Origin: Kalaharituber pfeilii
Taxonomy: Eukaryota > Ascomycota > Pezizomycetes > Pezizales > Pezizaceae
Length of the DNA stretch: 64,000 bases
Direction: 5' to 3'
NCBI GenBank assembly: GCA_015179045.1
Contig: WHUZ01000016.1
Span: 496,001-560,000 of the forward strand
A program made the translations under genes and the position numbers. How positions within the stretch are numbered: the stretch's first letter is position 1; each line of letters begins with the position of its first letter. The notes under the pieces were generated by a model. The model worked only from the letters and a program-made list of their open reading frames with translations, searched no databases and was not told where the DNA came from. Of the stretch, positions 51,283 through 61,075 are shown one piece after another.

Positions 51283-52448
51283 TCAGACTCCTGAAACAAG
51301 CCCAGAATGATATTCTCCCCCAATTGGTGCACTACATTCCGGGCACCTGCTCATTTGGTTTGGTGCTCCACAGTTTCCAATCGTGAACTATGGTGCGTTT
51401 TGACAAGGGTTAGCATTTATACACACAACTTAGAATGACAAGTACTGTGCCGGATTGCTTACTGGGTGTCCATTCTGACAAGTATACCAACGCCCTGTTG
51501 AACTAAATTCCGCAGACATCGCTAAGTAAACATCTTCTTTTTCTTTTTGAGAAAGCGGTACATAGAATGCTTCTCCTTCAAGTAGCTTCCCCGCCTCATT
51601 GATCTTGGCTTTGAGCGGCCCCACCGTCCCGGGGAGAGCCAAGCACAGCTGATCGCAAGTATCAAGGCTTTGTTTCCCCTCCCTCAACCCTGTTTCTCCC
51701 CAACATGACGAATTATAGCTACCTTGGTTCTCAATCACGCTTTCAATACCTGCCTTCATTTGAGCAAATGTTTCGATCCGATGAAGCGCAAAGAACTGAG
51801 CGCGGCGGATCCGCGCCTCAACTTCATACTTCCCAAGGTTGGCGGCGTGGCATTCCTCAATAACTTTCGTACAGCTGGTATGAATTTGGGGTATCAGGTT
51901 GAGAATATGTTGCCAAAGTTTGTTTCGGGAGGCCTGGTCAATCGATTCGCTCTTGGCAATTAGGTGCCAATCCCACAAGCTTTCCCATCTTAAGCTCAGA
52001 AACAGGTTGACGCCCTTGAGATGAAACCCCATCTGTACTGCAGAGTTGTCCACTGTGAACGTGCCTAAGAGATTCGCTCTGCGTTGTTGGCTGAGAACCA
52101 TGTCGCGAACCTTAACGTAGGGTTGCTCCTCTTCTCCTACTTTGAATATAAACCACCTAACTCGCTCAAACAGCGCGTTTGTCCTCGATATGCGCTGTTT
52201 AAGGACGTGGGAAGTCGATTTGGAGCCACCCTCGTGGTAGGTGCTCGTTGCAACTGCATGAGAACGTCGCTGCGGTTCGCTTCGAAAAGATCTTCGACCT
52301 CAGAAACTTCCTTGTATACCTTCAAGTAATCCGCTTGAGCCTTTGCACAAAACCTCCGCATAGACCCATCCAGGTACGCTACTTTGGCAATTCTGTTGTA
52401 TCGATGAATATTCCTGAGAGGAGCTCGACAGTCCGGACAGTTTTTCAC
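51283..52448 (-). CDS. 3' end of an NFX1-type zinc finger helicase (ZNFX1-like), truncated upstream
   Basis: The minus frame 52448-52137 begins KNCPDCRAPLRNIHRYNRIA. After a frame change or intron near 52110-52150 it continues (FIFKVGEEEQPYVKVRDMVL) to STGRWYTCQNGHP at 51463. A 75-bp intron (51388-51462, GTAAGC...ATAG) then splices in phase to FTIGNCGAPNQMSRCPECSA, PIGGEYHSGLVSGV, stop at 51283. The GHWYxCxNGHPFxIxxCGxxxxxxxCPECxxPIGG box is the C-terminal zinc module of fungal/animal ZNFX1-type SF1 helicases, which act in dsRNA/small-RNA pathways. The helicase core is absent: LINE-B sequence starts about 150 bp upstream. The clean splice suggests the break is not old. Confidence 0.8.
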
Positions 52449-52629
52449 AACCAGCTAGACCCTCTCCCAGCGCCCCCCAGCCCCCGAAGATATGTACATA
52501 ATGGGCTTGAAAGTCGTGCAGAAGGCTATCGAAGAAAAAGCAGGCATCGTATAGTCCATGCTACTTGCATCACTCTGGAAGCGTAGCACAAAGAAAGAAG
52601 TCCTCTCCCCAGGGGCCATCCTGGAAATT

Positions 52630-53350
52630 TAATAGGATTCCTCACCGATTTCTTTCCGGGCACACGCAGTCGAGCCGGGAGTGCCCCAGCCCATCCCGTC
52701 CTGGCTTGCTGCCTTAAATGCCCCCCCACCACCCCCACTACCCTGGGGGTAGCTGAGTTGGAGTGTAGGTGTGGAGAGGTGCAGACAGGAGAGCACCTCA
52801 CTTTCCGGTGCAGCCACCAGAAGGGTCGTCTAGAAGGCTTTGGCGAATGGGGGGATATGGAGAAGAATTGGAAAAGGGCGGCGGAGAACAGGGAGGAGTG
52901 GGGATGAGTTGGAAAGGTTCTTTTCCGGGATCAGGTTTTAGAAGCAAATTCCCGAGAAGGGGGGATGGCGTCATGTAACGAGAAATTTTCGTTCCGGGCT
53001 GCGAAGGTGTGGAGGAAGGAGAAGAGAGAGGAAGGAGAGGAGAGAGGAAGGAAAGAAGAGAGGTGGAGAGATATGGGAAGGAGAAGGTCATGGAGTGGAA
53101 TAGGGGAGCATCGCGCTTCCCGATGCAGAAACCAGAAGAACCGTTCGGAAGGTCCTAGAATCAGGTCCTAGAATCAGGTCCTAGAAGAGGAGGGGGGGGG
53201 AGGGGGGTGGAATGGGGATATGTACTTATGTAGAATTTTCTTTGTTAAGCCTGTCTCCGGGCTTTGAGGGCTTGCCCAGGGACCCTGCCATGGCTTGGCG
53301 CTACAAGCGGGGTTATGTGATTTTTTTTTTTTTGTTTTAAAAAAAAAAAT
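52630..53350 (+). mobile_element. LINE-B 3' end copy
   Basis: The plus frame AELECRCGEVQTGEHLTFRC is the LINE-B knuckle. A purine-rich 3' UTR and the tail AAGCCTGTCTCCGGGCTT with GGGC-TT-GCCC stem follow, then GGGGTTATGTGA and a mixed T/A run at 53320-53358. The usual simple poly(A) is replaced by T11-G-T4-A11, which suggests a rearranged end. Confidence 0.8.
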
Positions 53351-53359
53351 AAAAAAAAG

Positions 53360-54088
53360 TACTTACAGGTACTGTTAAGCTCTAGCTTATATTACGTTCC
53401 AGTGACCTGGTTTTCTGTCTTTGTCTACATGTAACTTACCCTACAAGGCTAAGCTCGGCCAAAACTGGAAAAGTCAACAACTACGCAACCGCCGAATATC
53501 TATAATGAATATCATAGCAAAGTTCAGTTGCAACGCTCCGCATTACAACAACCACATATCCTCTTGCATACCCACTGTGCCTGTCATAACCACACCGTTC
53601 CTATCCCTCGGCGAAAACAAAGCCTCTGCGACAACTGCATACCCTGTCCCATACCGCAGAAGAAGAAAAATACACTAGACGGCATTGGGTGATGTGAGCG
53701 GAGGCCGAGTTGAATTCAAAACAGTTATTTACCTGAGTACTATGTAGAAATAGAAGATAGCTCGCAATACCAAACTCTACTCCTATAACACTTAGCCCCA
53801 AGGCAGTACATCTCCGAGGATCCCGCACCAGAGGGATGCGCAGGCGATGATAGTATCGGTAGTGTTGCATGCATCCGTTGGTTATACTGGGTGCGGGGAT
53901 ATACGATCTGGATGATCAAGCCAGACCTTGCAGACCGCCCTGATTGTAAATTAAACATCATGCTCGAAATAAATATGCAAGGTAACGCCTGAGCCATGCA
54001 AGTTCTTCCGTAACTCCGAGCCCTGCGAGATAAATGCAATAACCAAATGATTAGAAGCCAATGCGTAAATCAAATTAGTAACTGAAGC
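53360..54088. other. Spacer without supported gene
   Basis: Only short frames without recognisable protein. No repeats seen apart from the solo tail beginning at 54089. Confidence 0.35.
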
Positions 54089-54147
54089 CTTTTTTTTTTT
54101 TTTTTTATATCAGTACTCGCATGCCACCCTAAGGGCTATGGCCAGGA
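54089..54147 (-). mobile_element. LINE-A solo tail, 59 bp
   Basis: Poly(T) and hairpin only, starting exactly at the hairpin, between AACTGAAGC copies (54080-54088, 54148-54156). Confidence 0.9.
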
Positions 54148-54217
54148 AACTGAAGCATTGGGAACTACCCGGCTTGGTTAGTGATGAAGATTGCTACTCT
54201 TGCTAACCACTTACACA

Positions 54218-54274
54218 CCTCGCCGTAGCCTAACAGGCGGCAAGCGAGTAATGATATTAAAAAAAAAAAAAAAA
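54218..54274 (+). mobile_element. LINE-A solo tail, 57 bp, with 14-bp target duplication
   Basis: CCTCGCCGTAGCC-TAAC-AGGCGGCAAGCGAG, AGTAATGATATT and poly(A), between TAACCACTTACACA copies (54204-54217, 54275-54288). The insert begins at the first base pair of the hairpin. Confidence 0.95.
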
Positions 54275-54492
54275 TAACCACTTACACAATAGCCGAAGAA
54301 GTCCTACTATTCCGAGCTCTAAGGGTTCATTAGCTAAATGTACGCCCATAGCGGCTTATGTAATAATACCTTTGACGAACACCGATTCTGGACATATAGA
54401 CAGGTTCAGGTAGCCCTGTAACAGCTTCACCCTCTCTACACTTTTCTTCTTCTCCGTCCGTTTCCAACCTCACATCTTCACTATCATCATGT

Positions 54493-55582
54493 TCAATGTG
54501 GCTTGTTTTCATGTTTAGGCAGTATTATTCCAATGATGTCGTTTGCTGTCCAATTTGGCCCGAACTCAAATGGACCTGCTACACCTTCATTGTTTTGAGC
54601 TTCACATTGGTGTGTTATCCTATGTGTCGTTTCCTGGTCGCGGCCGCTGCGGCGTGGAACAGGCTCTATAGTCTGCTCGCGTAGGGCTGCTGCGGGCCTT
54701 GCCCCTGGGCCACGTTTCGCAGGCCTACCAGTCCCTAGCTCGCCACCCTCATCCCCTCTTTCTCTTTTTCTACCCCTGACACCCCGCCGCTCCCTTCGTG
54801 CTGATACTACAGGGTCCGCTCGTGACCACAATGCCCGCAGCTCGCACAGCTTGCGGCATATAGAATCGGGGATGCCCATCTGGAGCTGCTCGCTAGCGCC
54901 AGTAGTTATCACCTCGGACCGGCAGGGCTGCAACACAGCGCCAACAGCTTTGAGGATTGCCACAGTGGGCTCACCCTTCCATACCTTTGGCCATTGTGAG
55001 GGGCGCAGCCGCTGGAGGCCTGCCCATGTAGGCTGCGTGATGAAGGGATGATAATTTACCTGCCCCACAGCGAAGACAGGAAGCGAGCGTGCTTGCGAAA
55101 TGCCTCTCCGAGCTGTGCGACACCGGCGGTCATAGTCTACCTTTTCATGCTGTATATACCGATCCAGCGTCGCCTCCGTTGGTATCATACACCAGAATGG
55201 ATGGTCACAATCATATGCAAGATGGCAGACAGTACATAGACAGATGAGGTTGCTAGAATGTGCGAGATGTGTGATGAGTGGAGGAATAACTCCCATCGAT
55301 AGGAAATATTGGAACTAGAAGCCAATTCCAACTTCTTAGCATGATACACTTGCCTGCTATCACAATGGAGGTGGATACCCGTTCAATCCTTGCAGCCGAT
55401 ATATGGTGTGCAACTTCTAGGATTAGGGGTTCATCCGTGCCACACAGCCAACAGCGCCTCTCCTCTCGTGCTTGAACAAATGCGCGGGTTGTTGCTGTAG
55501 GTGTCGCAAATGAGGTGGACTCTACGGATGGAACATGGGTAGACTGGGGAGCACTGCTACTGGAGGCCATCGGTTCTGACAT
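54493..55582 (-). CDS. Fungal HNH-nuclease-domain protein (341 aa, two exons)
   Basis: Exon 1 is 55379-55582 (ATG; MSEPMASSSSAPQSTHVP). The intron is 55315-55378 (64 bp, GTATCC...CTTCTAG), and exon 2 is 54493-55314. Phase 0 joins ISAARIER to FQYFLSMGVIPPL. Residues about 40-105 carry RRCWLCG (first Cys pair), EVAHHISAA (catalytic-type AHxI) and NLICLCTVCHLAYDCDHPFW (second Cys pair and His), the layout of fungal HNH_2-type proteins. Residues 115-145 (TLDRYIQHEKVDYDRRCRTA) also match that family. The C-terminal third is Arg/Gly-rich and probably disordered, with QCEAQNNEGVAGPFEFGPNW near the end. It appears intact. Cellular role of these proteins is unknown; nuclease activity is inferred from the motif. 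Confidence 0.82.
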
Positions 55583-55824
55583 TGTTCGAAAGATTCTGAC
55601 TTGAAACGTGACGTCAAAAGCGACAAGGGATGTGGAATAACGCTCGTTATGGGGGAAGGCTCATACACAGGCGTTTTTTCTGCAAGCAAAATGTGCAGGT
55701 GTTCGGAGCTGCGGTTGGTTGGAGGTGATGCTGTGATAGCTTCCTTCCGTAGCTTGGCTTTCTTGGCACTCCTCAGTAGTAAAGTCTTGGCAGGCACATG
55801 TGACCGACCAACCACGTGCCAACC

Positions 55825-55883
55825 TTTTTTTTTTTTTTTGTCACGTGACCCCTCATGCGGCTGTTCGCCATGGCAGGACACGG
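55825..55883 (-). mobile_element. LINE-B solo tail, 59 bp
   Basis: Poly(T), GTCACGTGACCCCTCATGCG, GCTGTTCGCCATGGCAGG. Flanked by GCCAACC at 55818-55824 and 55884-55890. It lies 240 bp upstream of the HNH gene start. Confidence 0.85.
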
Positions 55884-56320
55884 GCCAACCTACGGTGACA
55901 GCAGGGTAGATGGTAGTAGGACTTTAGTAGCTATCGCGATAGCAGGGAGGTGGGAGGAATGATGGGACAGAGTAGGAACCTGATAGATACCTCTGCAGAA
56001 ATTGGGATAGGGACGTACATCCACTTTATTATGCTTGAGGTTGAATTGAGCTCTTTTGTGACAGGTTTACCATTTCATAATTCTACTCATAGTACAATTG
56101 ATATTGCGCCCAAGCCAATATTTATATGATTAAAGTTGACCGTATTTGATAGTACTTCGCATAGAGAGAGAAGCAGGACTGAAGGTATTCAATGCTAGAA
56201 TAAAAGTTGCAGCTATCGTGCCCAGGACGGTATTACTCACGGCCCCAAATGTTGCAGTACAACGATGGAAATGAAACTTCAGGAAAAAAAAAGAAAAAAA
56301 ATAAATAAAATTAAAAATGT
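55884..56320. other. Spacer between HNH gene region and tRNA
   Basis: No supported frame. AT-rich toward the tRNA, including the T-run (minus strand) just after the tRNA 3' end that can serve as RNA polymerase III terminator. Confidence 0.4.
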
Positions 56321-56424
56321 TGGACAAGCGGGGAATTGAACCCCGGACCTTCTCAAAGTTTTCACGTTGTGATTTTCGCGCAAGTTAATGCGAATGAGAA
56401 ATCATACCCCTAGACCACTTGCCC
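56321..56424 (-). tRNA. tRNA-Ala(CGC) with a 32-nt intron
   Basis: The minus strand folds as a cloverleaf. The acceptor is GGGCAAG/CTTGTCC with a G3-U70 wobble, the alanine identity pair, and discriminator A. The A box is TGGTCTAGGGG and the anticodon stem TCTCA/TGAGA. The loop TT-CGC-A is followed by a 32-nt intron and T. The T arm is CGGGG-TTCAATT-CCCCG (B box GGTTCAATTCC). Anticodon CGC lies at 56390-56392. ACATTTTT follows as pol III terminator. The D arm (GGTCTAGGGGTATGATT) looks more like fungal Pro/Glu tRNAs than typical Ala. I counted no mismatches in the acceptor, anticodon and T stems, so it is probably functional. Confidence 0.85.
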
Positions 56425-56829
56425 AGTTTGCATGTACTAGGAAAGTAAATGTTATTTTTGGAAAGTCTGAAATAAATTGGAGTTCTCGTACAGCGCGGCA
56501 ATAGATTCTGATTCACTATATTTGTTACATCATTTGGAAGGGGGGGGGGGGTTACTTAAATCAATACTGATATCGATTTAGGAAAAGTCTTTTATGTGCT
56601 TCGAAATTTATATCTTAAAAAAAAAAAAGTGTTTTGATTCGGGTAAAATTTTGCGGAGTTCCATATATGTAAGCTATGTGGGTACTGTGCATATAATAAA
56701 AGACAGTGGGATTACGGCATATAAGTGAGCCTAATATGGCTAATGTAGGGACGCAGGTAAGTAGGTGGAAGGTAGAAGTAGGCAAATTTACTTGTACATA
56801 CAAATGCACGGAAGGAGAGCGTGAGGGGT

Positions 56830-56890
56830 TTTTTTTTTTTTTTTTTCTATATCCTTACTCGCGCGCCGCCCCTTGGGCTATGGCGCAACT
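56830..56890 (-). mobile_element. LINE-A solo tail
   Basis: Poly(T) and hairpin GCCC-AAG-GGGC. The outer stem is partly lost (TGGCGCAAC). It splits a possible coding remnant (56700-57310). Confidence 0.75.
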
Positions 56891-57310
56891 AAATTATTAC
56901 TTTACGTGATAAATGCACAAATGAAGTGGAAAAGCTTCAAGACAAGTGGGACAAAATGATAAAAGAAAGACTCCTGTCATTAGTTACAAGTGTGCCAGAT
57001 CAGCTTTGCTGTTATGGTAGTCAAATGAAATTATGCAACACTTTGTTAACTTGTATGCAGAGGAGTCGTGATTTTGTGTGTAAATACCATACAAAAGTTC
57101 TGAAGACTTTTCAACAAAAAGTCATACCTACTTCACTTTTGACCCCCTGTCGAGTGGCGTACATGTATGCGTACATAGCGCTTCTTATCAATTTCCCAAT
57201 ACAACCCATGTCCACACCCATGCCCACACCTTTATCCACCATGCCACTAGACCACCTACTCCAGTACTTGGGTATCAGCTTCAGTATCCTCCTGAATTAT
57301 CCTGCGTGAG
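56891..57310 (+). pseudogene. Unidentified ORF, possible transposon gene remnant
   Basis: The frame at 56926 reads MEKLQDKWDKMIKERLLSLV, then PDQLCCYGSQMKLCNTLLTC and later MPTPLSTMPLDHLLQYLGIS. It is open for 127 codons in AT-rich DNA. Cys-rich, no known motif. Its start is uncertain because a LINE tail is inserted just upstream. Confidence 0.35.
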
Positions 57311-57560
57311 TGCAGAACAATAACATCCTGAGTGTGGTTGTCTGCACTATTATTGTACTACTGAATTTCTTGATCTTCTGGCTGATCTTCCTGCATTTCA
57401 GTCACTTTCCTCTGTGAACTTTCTGGTGCTTCAGCCACTTCAGCGCCTGTAGGCCCACTAGCAGACTTAATGCCTTTAGTCTTGAGGTTGCATGAGGCTT
57501 GTGTGCCAGATGTTGTTCGAAACTATGTTCGGAAGCTTGGTTCGGGGGAGGGCAAACTAG
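57311..57560. other. Spacer, nothing recognised
   Basis: CTTCAGCCACTTCAGCG-type short similarities only. No supported frame. Confidence 0.3.
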
Positions 57561-57930
57561 TGGTTTTTTTTTTTTTTTTTTTTTATATCAATACTCGCTT
57601 GCCGCCCCACGGGCTATGGCGAGGGTCTTAATTAAGGAAAAATAAAAACAACTATCTCTCTGCCCTAAGTACATGTATTGCCCGCGATTTCCTTCGTGAT
57701 GCGGGTGACGCCCGGTATCTCCTACTTCCGTCCCCTCTCCGTCTCGTACCGGACCGAACGTAGCCAGCGTCCACCGAGCCTCACTCTCTCAACTTCCATC
57801 TCTTTACCCAAGAATACAACCACCGAGCTTGTCTTCTTTCCTTCCTCCTCCAGTATGGTCCTCCTCCTCAGCCAGCGAATCCCAACAATCTTCCCCAATT
57901 CCTTGTCTGCGGCTTCCAACCAATTTTTGT
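57561..57930 (-). mobile_element. ORF1-only LINE-A-tailed element, 5'-truncated
   Basis: Poly(T), hairpin (GCCC-GTG-GGGC), a ~95-bp 3' UTR and an ORF1 C-terminus. The frame 57919-57722 reads ADKELGKIVGIRWLRRRTIL, then KKTSSVVVFLGKEMEVERVR and LGGRWLRSVRYETERGRK, stop. It ends at the same residue as the intact copy at 47242. The flanks (AACTAGTGG / AACTACGGG) may be a decayed target duplication. Confidence 0.8.
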
Positions 57931-57954
57931 TGGGAAACTACGGGTTTTGCAACG

Positions 57955-58225
57955 ACTTTCCAATGCTTGCACTTCTGTAGAGACTGCGCCGCAGGGTGGG
58001 AACCCTGGCAGGCCTACTGGGCGGAAGGGCCTAAGATCGTGGCGATTCGGCATAGACAAGGCAGACGGACCGGAATGCAGATGGTGCGGAAAGGAGGAAG
58101 AGACGACGACGCACATCTGGGGTAGATGTCGAAGATGGGAAAGAAAGTCGCAGGGGGGCGAGACCCTTAACGAAACCTCCGAGAGGGGCCGATGGGGAAG
58201 GAGACCCGCTCGTTGAACTGATGGA
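57955..58225 (+). pseudogene. LINE-A zinc-knuckle fragment
   Basis: The frame GLRSWRFGIDKADGPECRWC, then GKEEETTTHIWGRC, corresponds to the ORF2 C-terminus, ending at RELMEWVER. No tail or poly(A) is attached. It borders the hAT MITE target. Confidence 0.8.
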
Positions 58226-58262
58226 GTGGGTGGAACGATAGGGGAATCTACATACTTTCAGG

Positions 58263-58941
58263 CAATGAATCCAACAGGCCAGGCCGGCCGTGATCTGCAT
58301 TGGACTGAAACCGCCTGGACCGGCCTGGACCGGCCTGATCCACATGAATCAGGCCAACCAGGCCAATCCAGGCCAATCAGGCCGGTTCAGGCCATTCAGG
58401 CCGGTTCAGGCCATTCAGGCTGGTTCAGGCCATTCAGGCCGGTTCAGGCCAATTAAACGAATCACTCCACAGCTATCCAGCTGAATTGAGGCCAGCATTT
58501 ACCAGATTGTTTGAGTATTTAAATGAGTAGAATCTCCCGTATGTCTAGAATTTTAAACAGCAGCGGTCTACGACTTTTGTCAAGTATGTATCACACTTTG
58601 TATTCAAGTATATATACTAAGAAATATTTTAGAAATGATGGAACTTCCAGATAATACAACAGACTGGACTCAATTCTTCGATGATGATACCTGATGCGCA
58701 ACTGTCAATTACTGATAGTGGAAATATCCAGGACTATTAAAATCTAATTCACCTGGGTTAAATTCCAAAATCGCTTGAATTTACGTAAATGGCCTGGTCG
58801 GCCTGGACTGGCCTGAATGGCCTGAACCGGCCCTCACGGCCTGGCCTGATTGTTCAGGCCAGGCCAGGCCCAGAATTTCACGGTCCAGGCCAGTCCAGGC
58901 CTCCGGTTGGCCTGGCCTGGCCTGGCCTGTTGGATTCATTG
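58263..58941. mobile_element. hAT-type MITE with GGCC arrays (679 bp)
   Basis: TIR CAATGAATCCAACAGGCCAG at the left is mirrored at 58922-58941. An 8-bp duplication CTTTCAGG lies at 58255-58262 and 58942-58949. Between the TIRs are left (58275-58453) and right (58785-58930) arrays of GGTTCAGGCCATTCAGGCC-type 10-bp units. A ~330-bp unique centre has a leader with TATTTAAA and a short ATG frame. No transposase. The same leader and array occur at 62.5-63.0 kb and a decayed end at 16.5 kb. Confidence 0.9.
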
Positions 58942-59021
58942 CTTTCAGGTCGCTGCTAGAGTCATAGTTTTATTCTTTATTCTCTTTATTTTCCTTCCTT
59001 CTATCTCCGAGGTAAGTAAAC

Positions 59022-59091
59022 TGTCGCCGCAGCCCCCAGGGCGGTACGCGTCTAATGATATATATATATATAAAAAAAAAAAAAAAAAAAG
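59022..59091 (+). mobile_element. LINE-A solo tail
   Basis: GTCGCCGCAGCCC-CCA-GGGCGGTACGCG, then ATGATATATATATA and poly(A). The outer stem is altered. Confidence 0.7.
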
Positions 59092-59528
59092 CAGCTTGCA
59101 CTTCTGTTGAAACTTTCAAACTTGATGTGCTGCTACATGAGCTGGTTGAGTACCAAAATGGCTCTCAAGGTTATACGCTGTCTGAACAAGCAATGTCAAC
59201 ATTGAATATCCGGTAGAGGTTTAGGTATTATAAGTGTGTCAGATGGTAAAGTCTAGGTATTGTCTGGAGTCATACCCCAGCATTGATATGGATGCCATGT
59301 GGATTTGTCCAGAAGCCAACAAGAATGAATACAGTAAGTGAAAGTGGAATAGGCTCTTCGAGAAGGAAAAATGGCATATTGAATTGTTCTCGTACCTAGC
59401 CTAAGAGTCGGTGTGCTGCCAAGAAATAATAGTAAAGACAGCGTCTGCTACCGATATCCTTGGCAGAAGCTGAGTCTTCATAACTGGGAGATGATGCAGC
59501 TTGCCATTCATGCGTTAGCATATCAATG
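59092..59528. other. Spacer, nothing recognised
   Basis: AT-rich, short frames only, no repeat seen. Confidence 0.3.
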
Positions 59529-59544
59529 CAATATACTGTACTAT

Positions 59545-60208
59545 TTTTTTTTTTTTTATTTCATTACTCGCGTGCCACCTGGTAGGCTACGGCGAGGTAT
59601 TAGGTACATAAAGGACAAATAGTAACTGATAAATCATAAAGAGAAGTAGAGTGTGAAACAAAGAAACTAGCTGGCTGCCCAGTCCAACACCTCAACCTGT
59701 TTCATCCCCTCCTTCTCCCCCTCTTTCTTCTTCCCCTTCTCCCCCCTTTTGGCATCTTCATCCCCGCCTCGCCTCCCGGTAATCTCTTCTTCCACGCCTC
59801 ACAGTCTTTTGTTATGTGTCTGTAATTCTCGAGGGCTTTTCCACACCACCTGCACTCCGGTGACTCTTCTCTTCCTATCTGGTGTCTCCATTGTCTCAGT
59901 CCTTTGTCCCCCATTATGCCTGCGAATATAGACACCCTCCTTCTGGTCCCCAGGTACTCCAGTGGTCTGTACGTCAGTTGTAGTCTCTCTCTCTCTTCCC
60001 CTCTCCTATTCTTTGCCTCTTGTCGGATGCCCGCCTCCGTCACCGTCTCGTCCTGGTATAGTAACGCCGTGGCTACTTTCGCCGCCCTGTCCGCCTCGGT
60101 GTTACCCACTATCCCTTCATGTGCTTTAACCCACAGGAGTGCCAGGTCTCGGTCCCCTCTCGACGTCCTCTCCTCCCACCTTCTCCTCACCAGCTCCGCT
60201 GCACCCTC
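59545..60208 (-). mobile_element. LINE-A copy, 664 bp, with 16-bp target duplication
   Basis: Poly(A), hairpin (GCCT-ACC-AGGT with one G-U pair) and an intact C-terminal ORF2 frame to 60208 are flanked by CAATATACTGTACTAT at 59529-59544 and 60209-60224. The frame (LALLWVKAHEGIVGNTEADR to SPECRWCGKALENYRHITKD) is 169 codons without interruption, suggesting a recent insertion. 5'-truncated within RNase H. Confidence 0.95.
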
Positions 60209-60224
60209 CAATATACTGTACTAT

Positions 60225-60871
60225 GTTCTACCGGGATATTGCGCAACCTCAGATAAGTAAAAATAAGACTATTACAAATTACTAAGTGGTTCAATTGTAT
60301 CAGAAATTTAGTTTTATCTCAATTATATATAGACCAGCTAGAGTAGTATTAAACTTAATTATGTATTACCATATATCTATAATTATCCATACTAGGTTTA
60401 TTTCTACTACAAGTAGTATAGTAGAAGTGCTAATTAAAATATGTTCTTGTTATTCTTGTCAATCTCTAAACCTTATTCAGTATCTGATCTTCCTCCCTGC
60501 CTCTTCAACATAACCTGCCATCGCTTCTGAACTGGAACCGCTGAACTAGAACTGCTGAACTGCCACTCACGAGCCTCTCGTGTCGAGCCTCTCCTGTCAC
60601 GTTTATCAAGCCTCTGCCCTTCACCGGGTGCGAAACTACTGTTACCCTGAACCAGTCGATCCCTTAGCAGCGCCCGCCCACCGCGCGTGACAGTCTCCTC
60701 CCTTGGCCGACCTGCTTTCAATACTATTGAATTACTATAATTTCTAAATATCTCCAGTCAATACTTCTGCTATAATACTTATATAAGTACCAAACATGGT
60801 ATAGATAATCATGGGCATATTGTAATGCTGCTACTAATGCATAATTAAGTAGATACAGTGTTTAATTCCTA
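60225..60871. other. AT-rich spacer with one GC-rich island
   Basis: 60480-60720 is GC-rich inside AT-rich DNA. Its minus frame (82 codons, REETVTRGGRALLRDRLVQG) has Arg/Ser-rich composition without known motif. It could be the start of a retrotransposon gag or simply a non-RIPed fragment. Confidence 0.3.
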
Positions 60872-61075
60872 TCAGGTTCTGGAGCTATGGGCAGCGCCAC
60901 AAGCCGCCATAAAGAGCAATATATTCAGCTTCAGCAGTCGAAAGAGCAACAGTTGTTTGCAGCTTCGACCACCAAGAGATATAGCACATTCATTCCACAC
61001 AAAGATATAATCACAATATGAGCGACGGGTATCCTGGCAAGTAGCATGATCAAAATTGCTAACATCAATCAAAGA
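60872..61075 (-). pseudogene. Ty1/copia RNase H fragment
   Basis: The minus frame has HATCQDTRRSYCDYIFVWNE, then the AEYIAL box in a shifted frame (near 60935). It corresponds to D-x-x-T-R-R-S-x-x-G-Y and the ST-AEAEY motif of copia RNase H. About 65 codons only, frame-shifted, with no LTR nearby that I can identify. Confidence 0.75.

Noticed and set aside
52526..53091. Minus-strand frames considered as upstream exons of the ZNFX1-like gene
   Set aside because: They overlap the LINE-B 3' end and show no helicase or zinc motifs.
54851..55239. Plus-strand frames opposite the HNH gene
   Set aside because: No motifs; the minus strand has a coherent spliced HNH frame.
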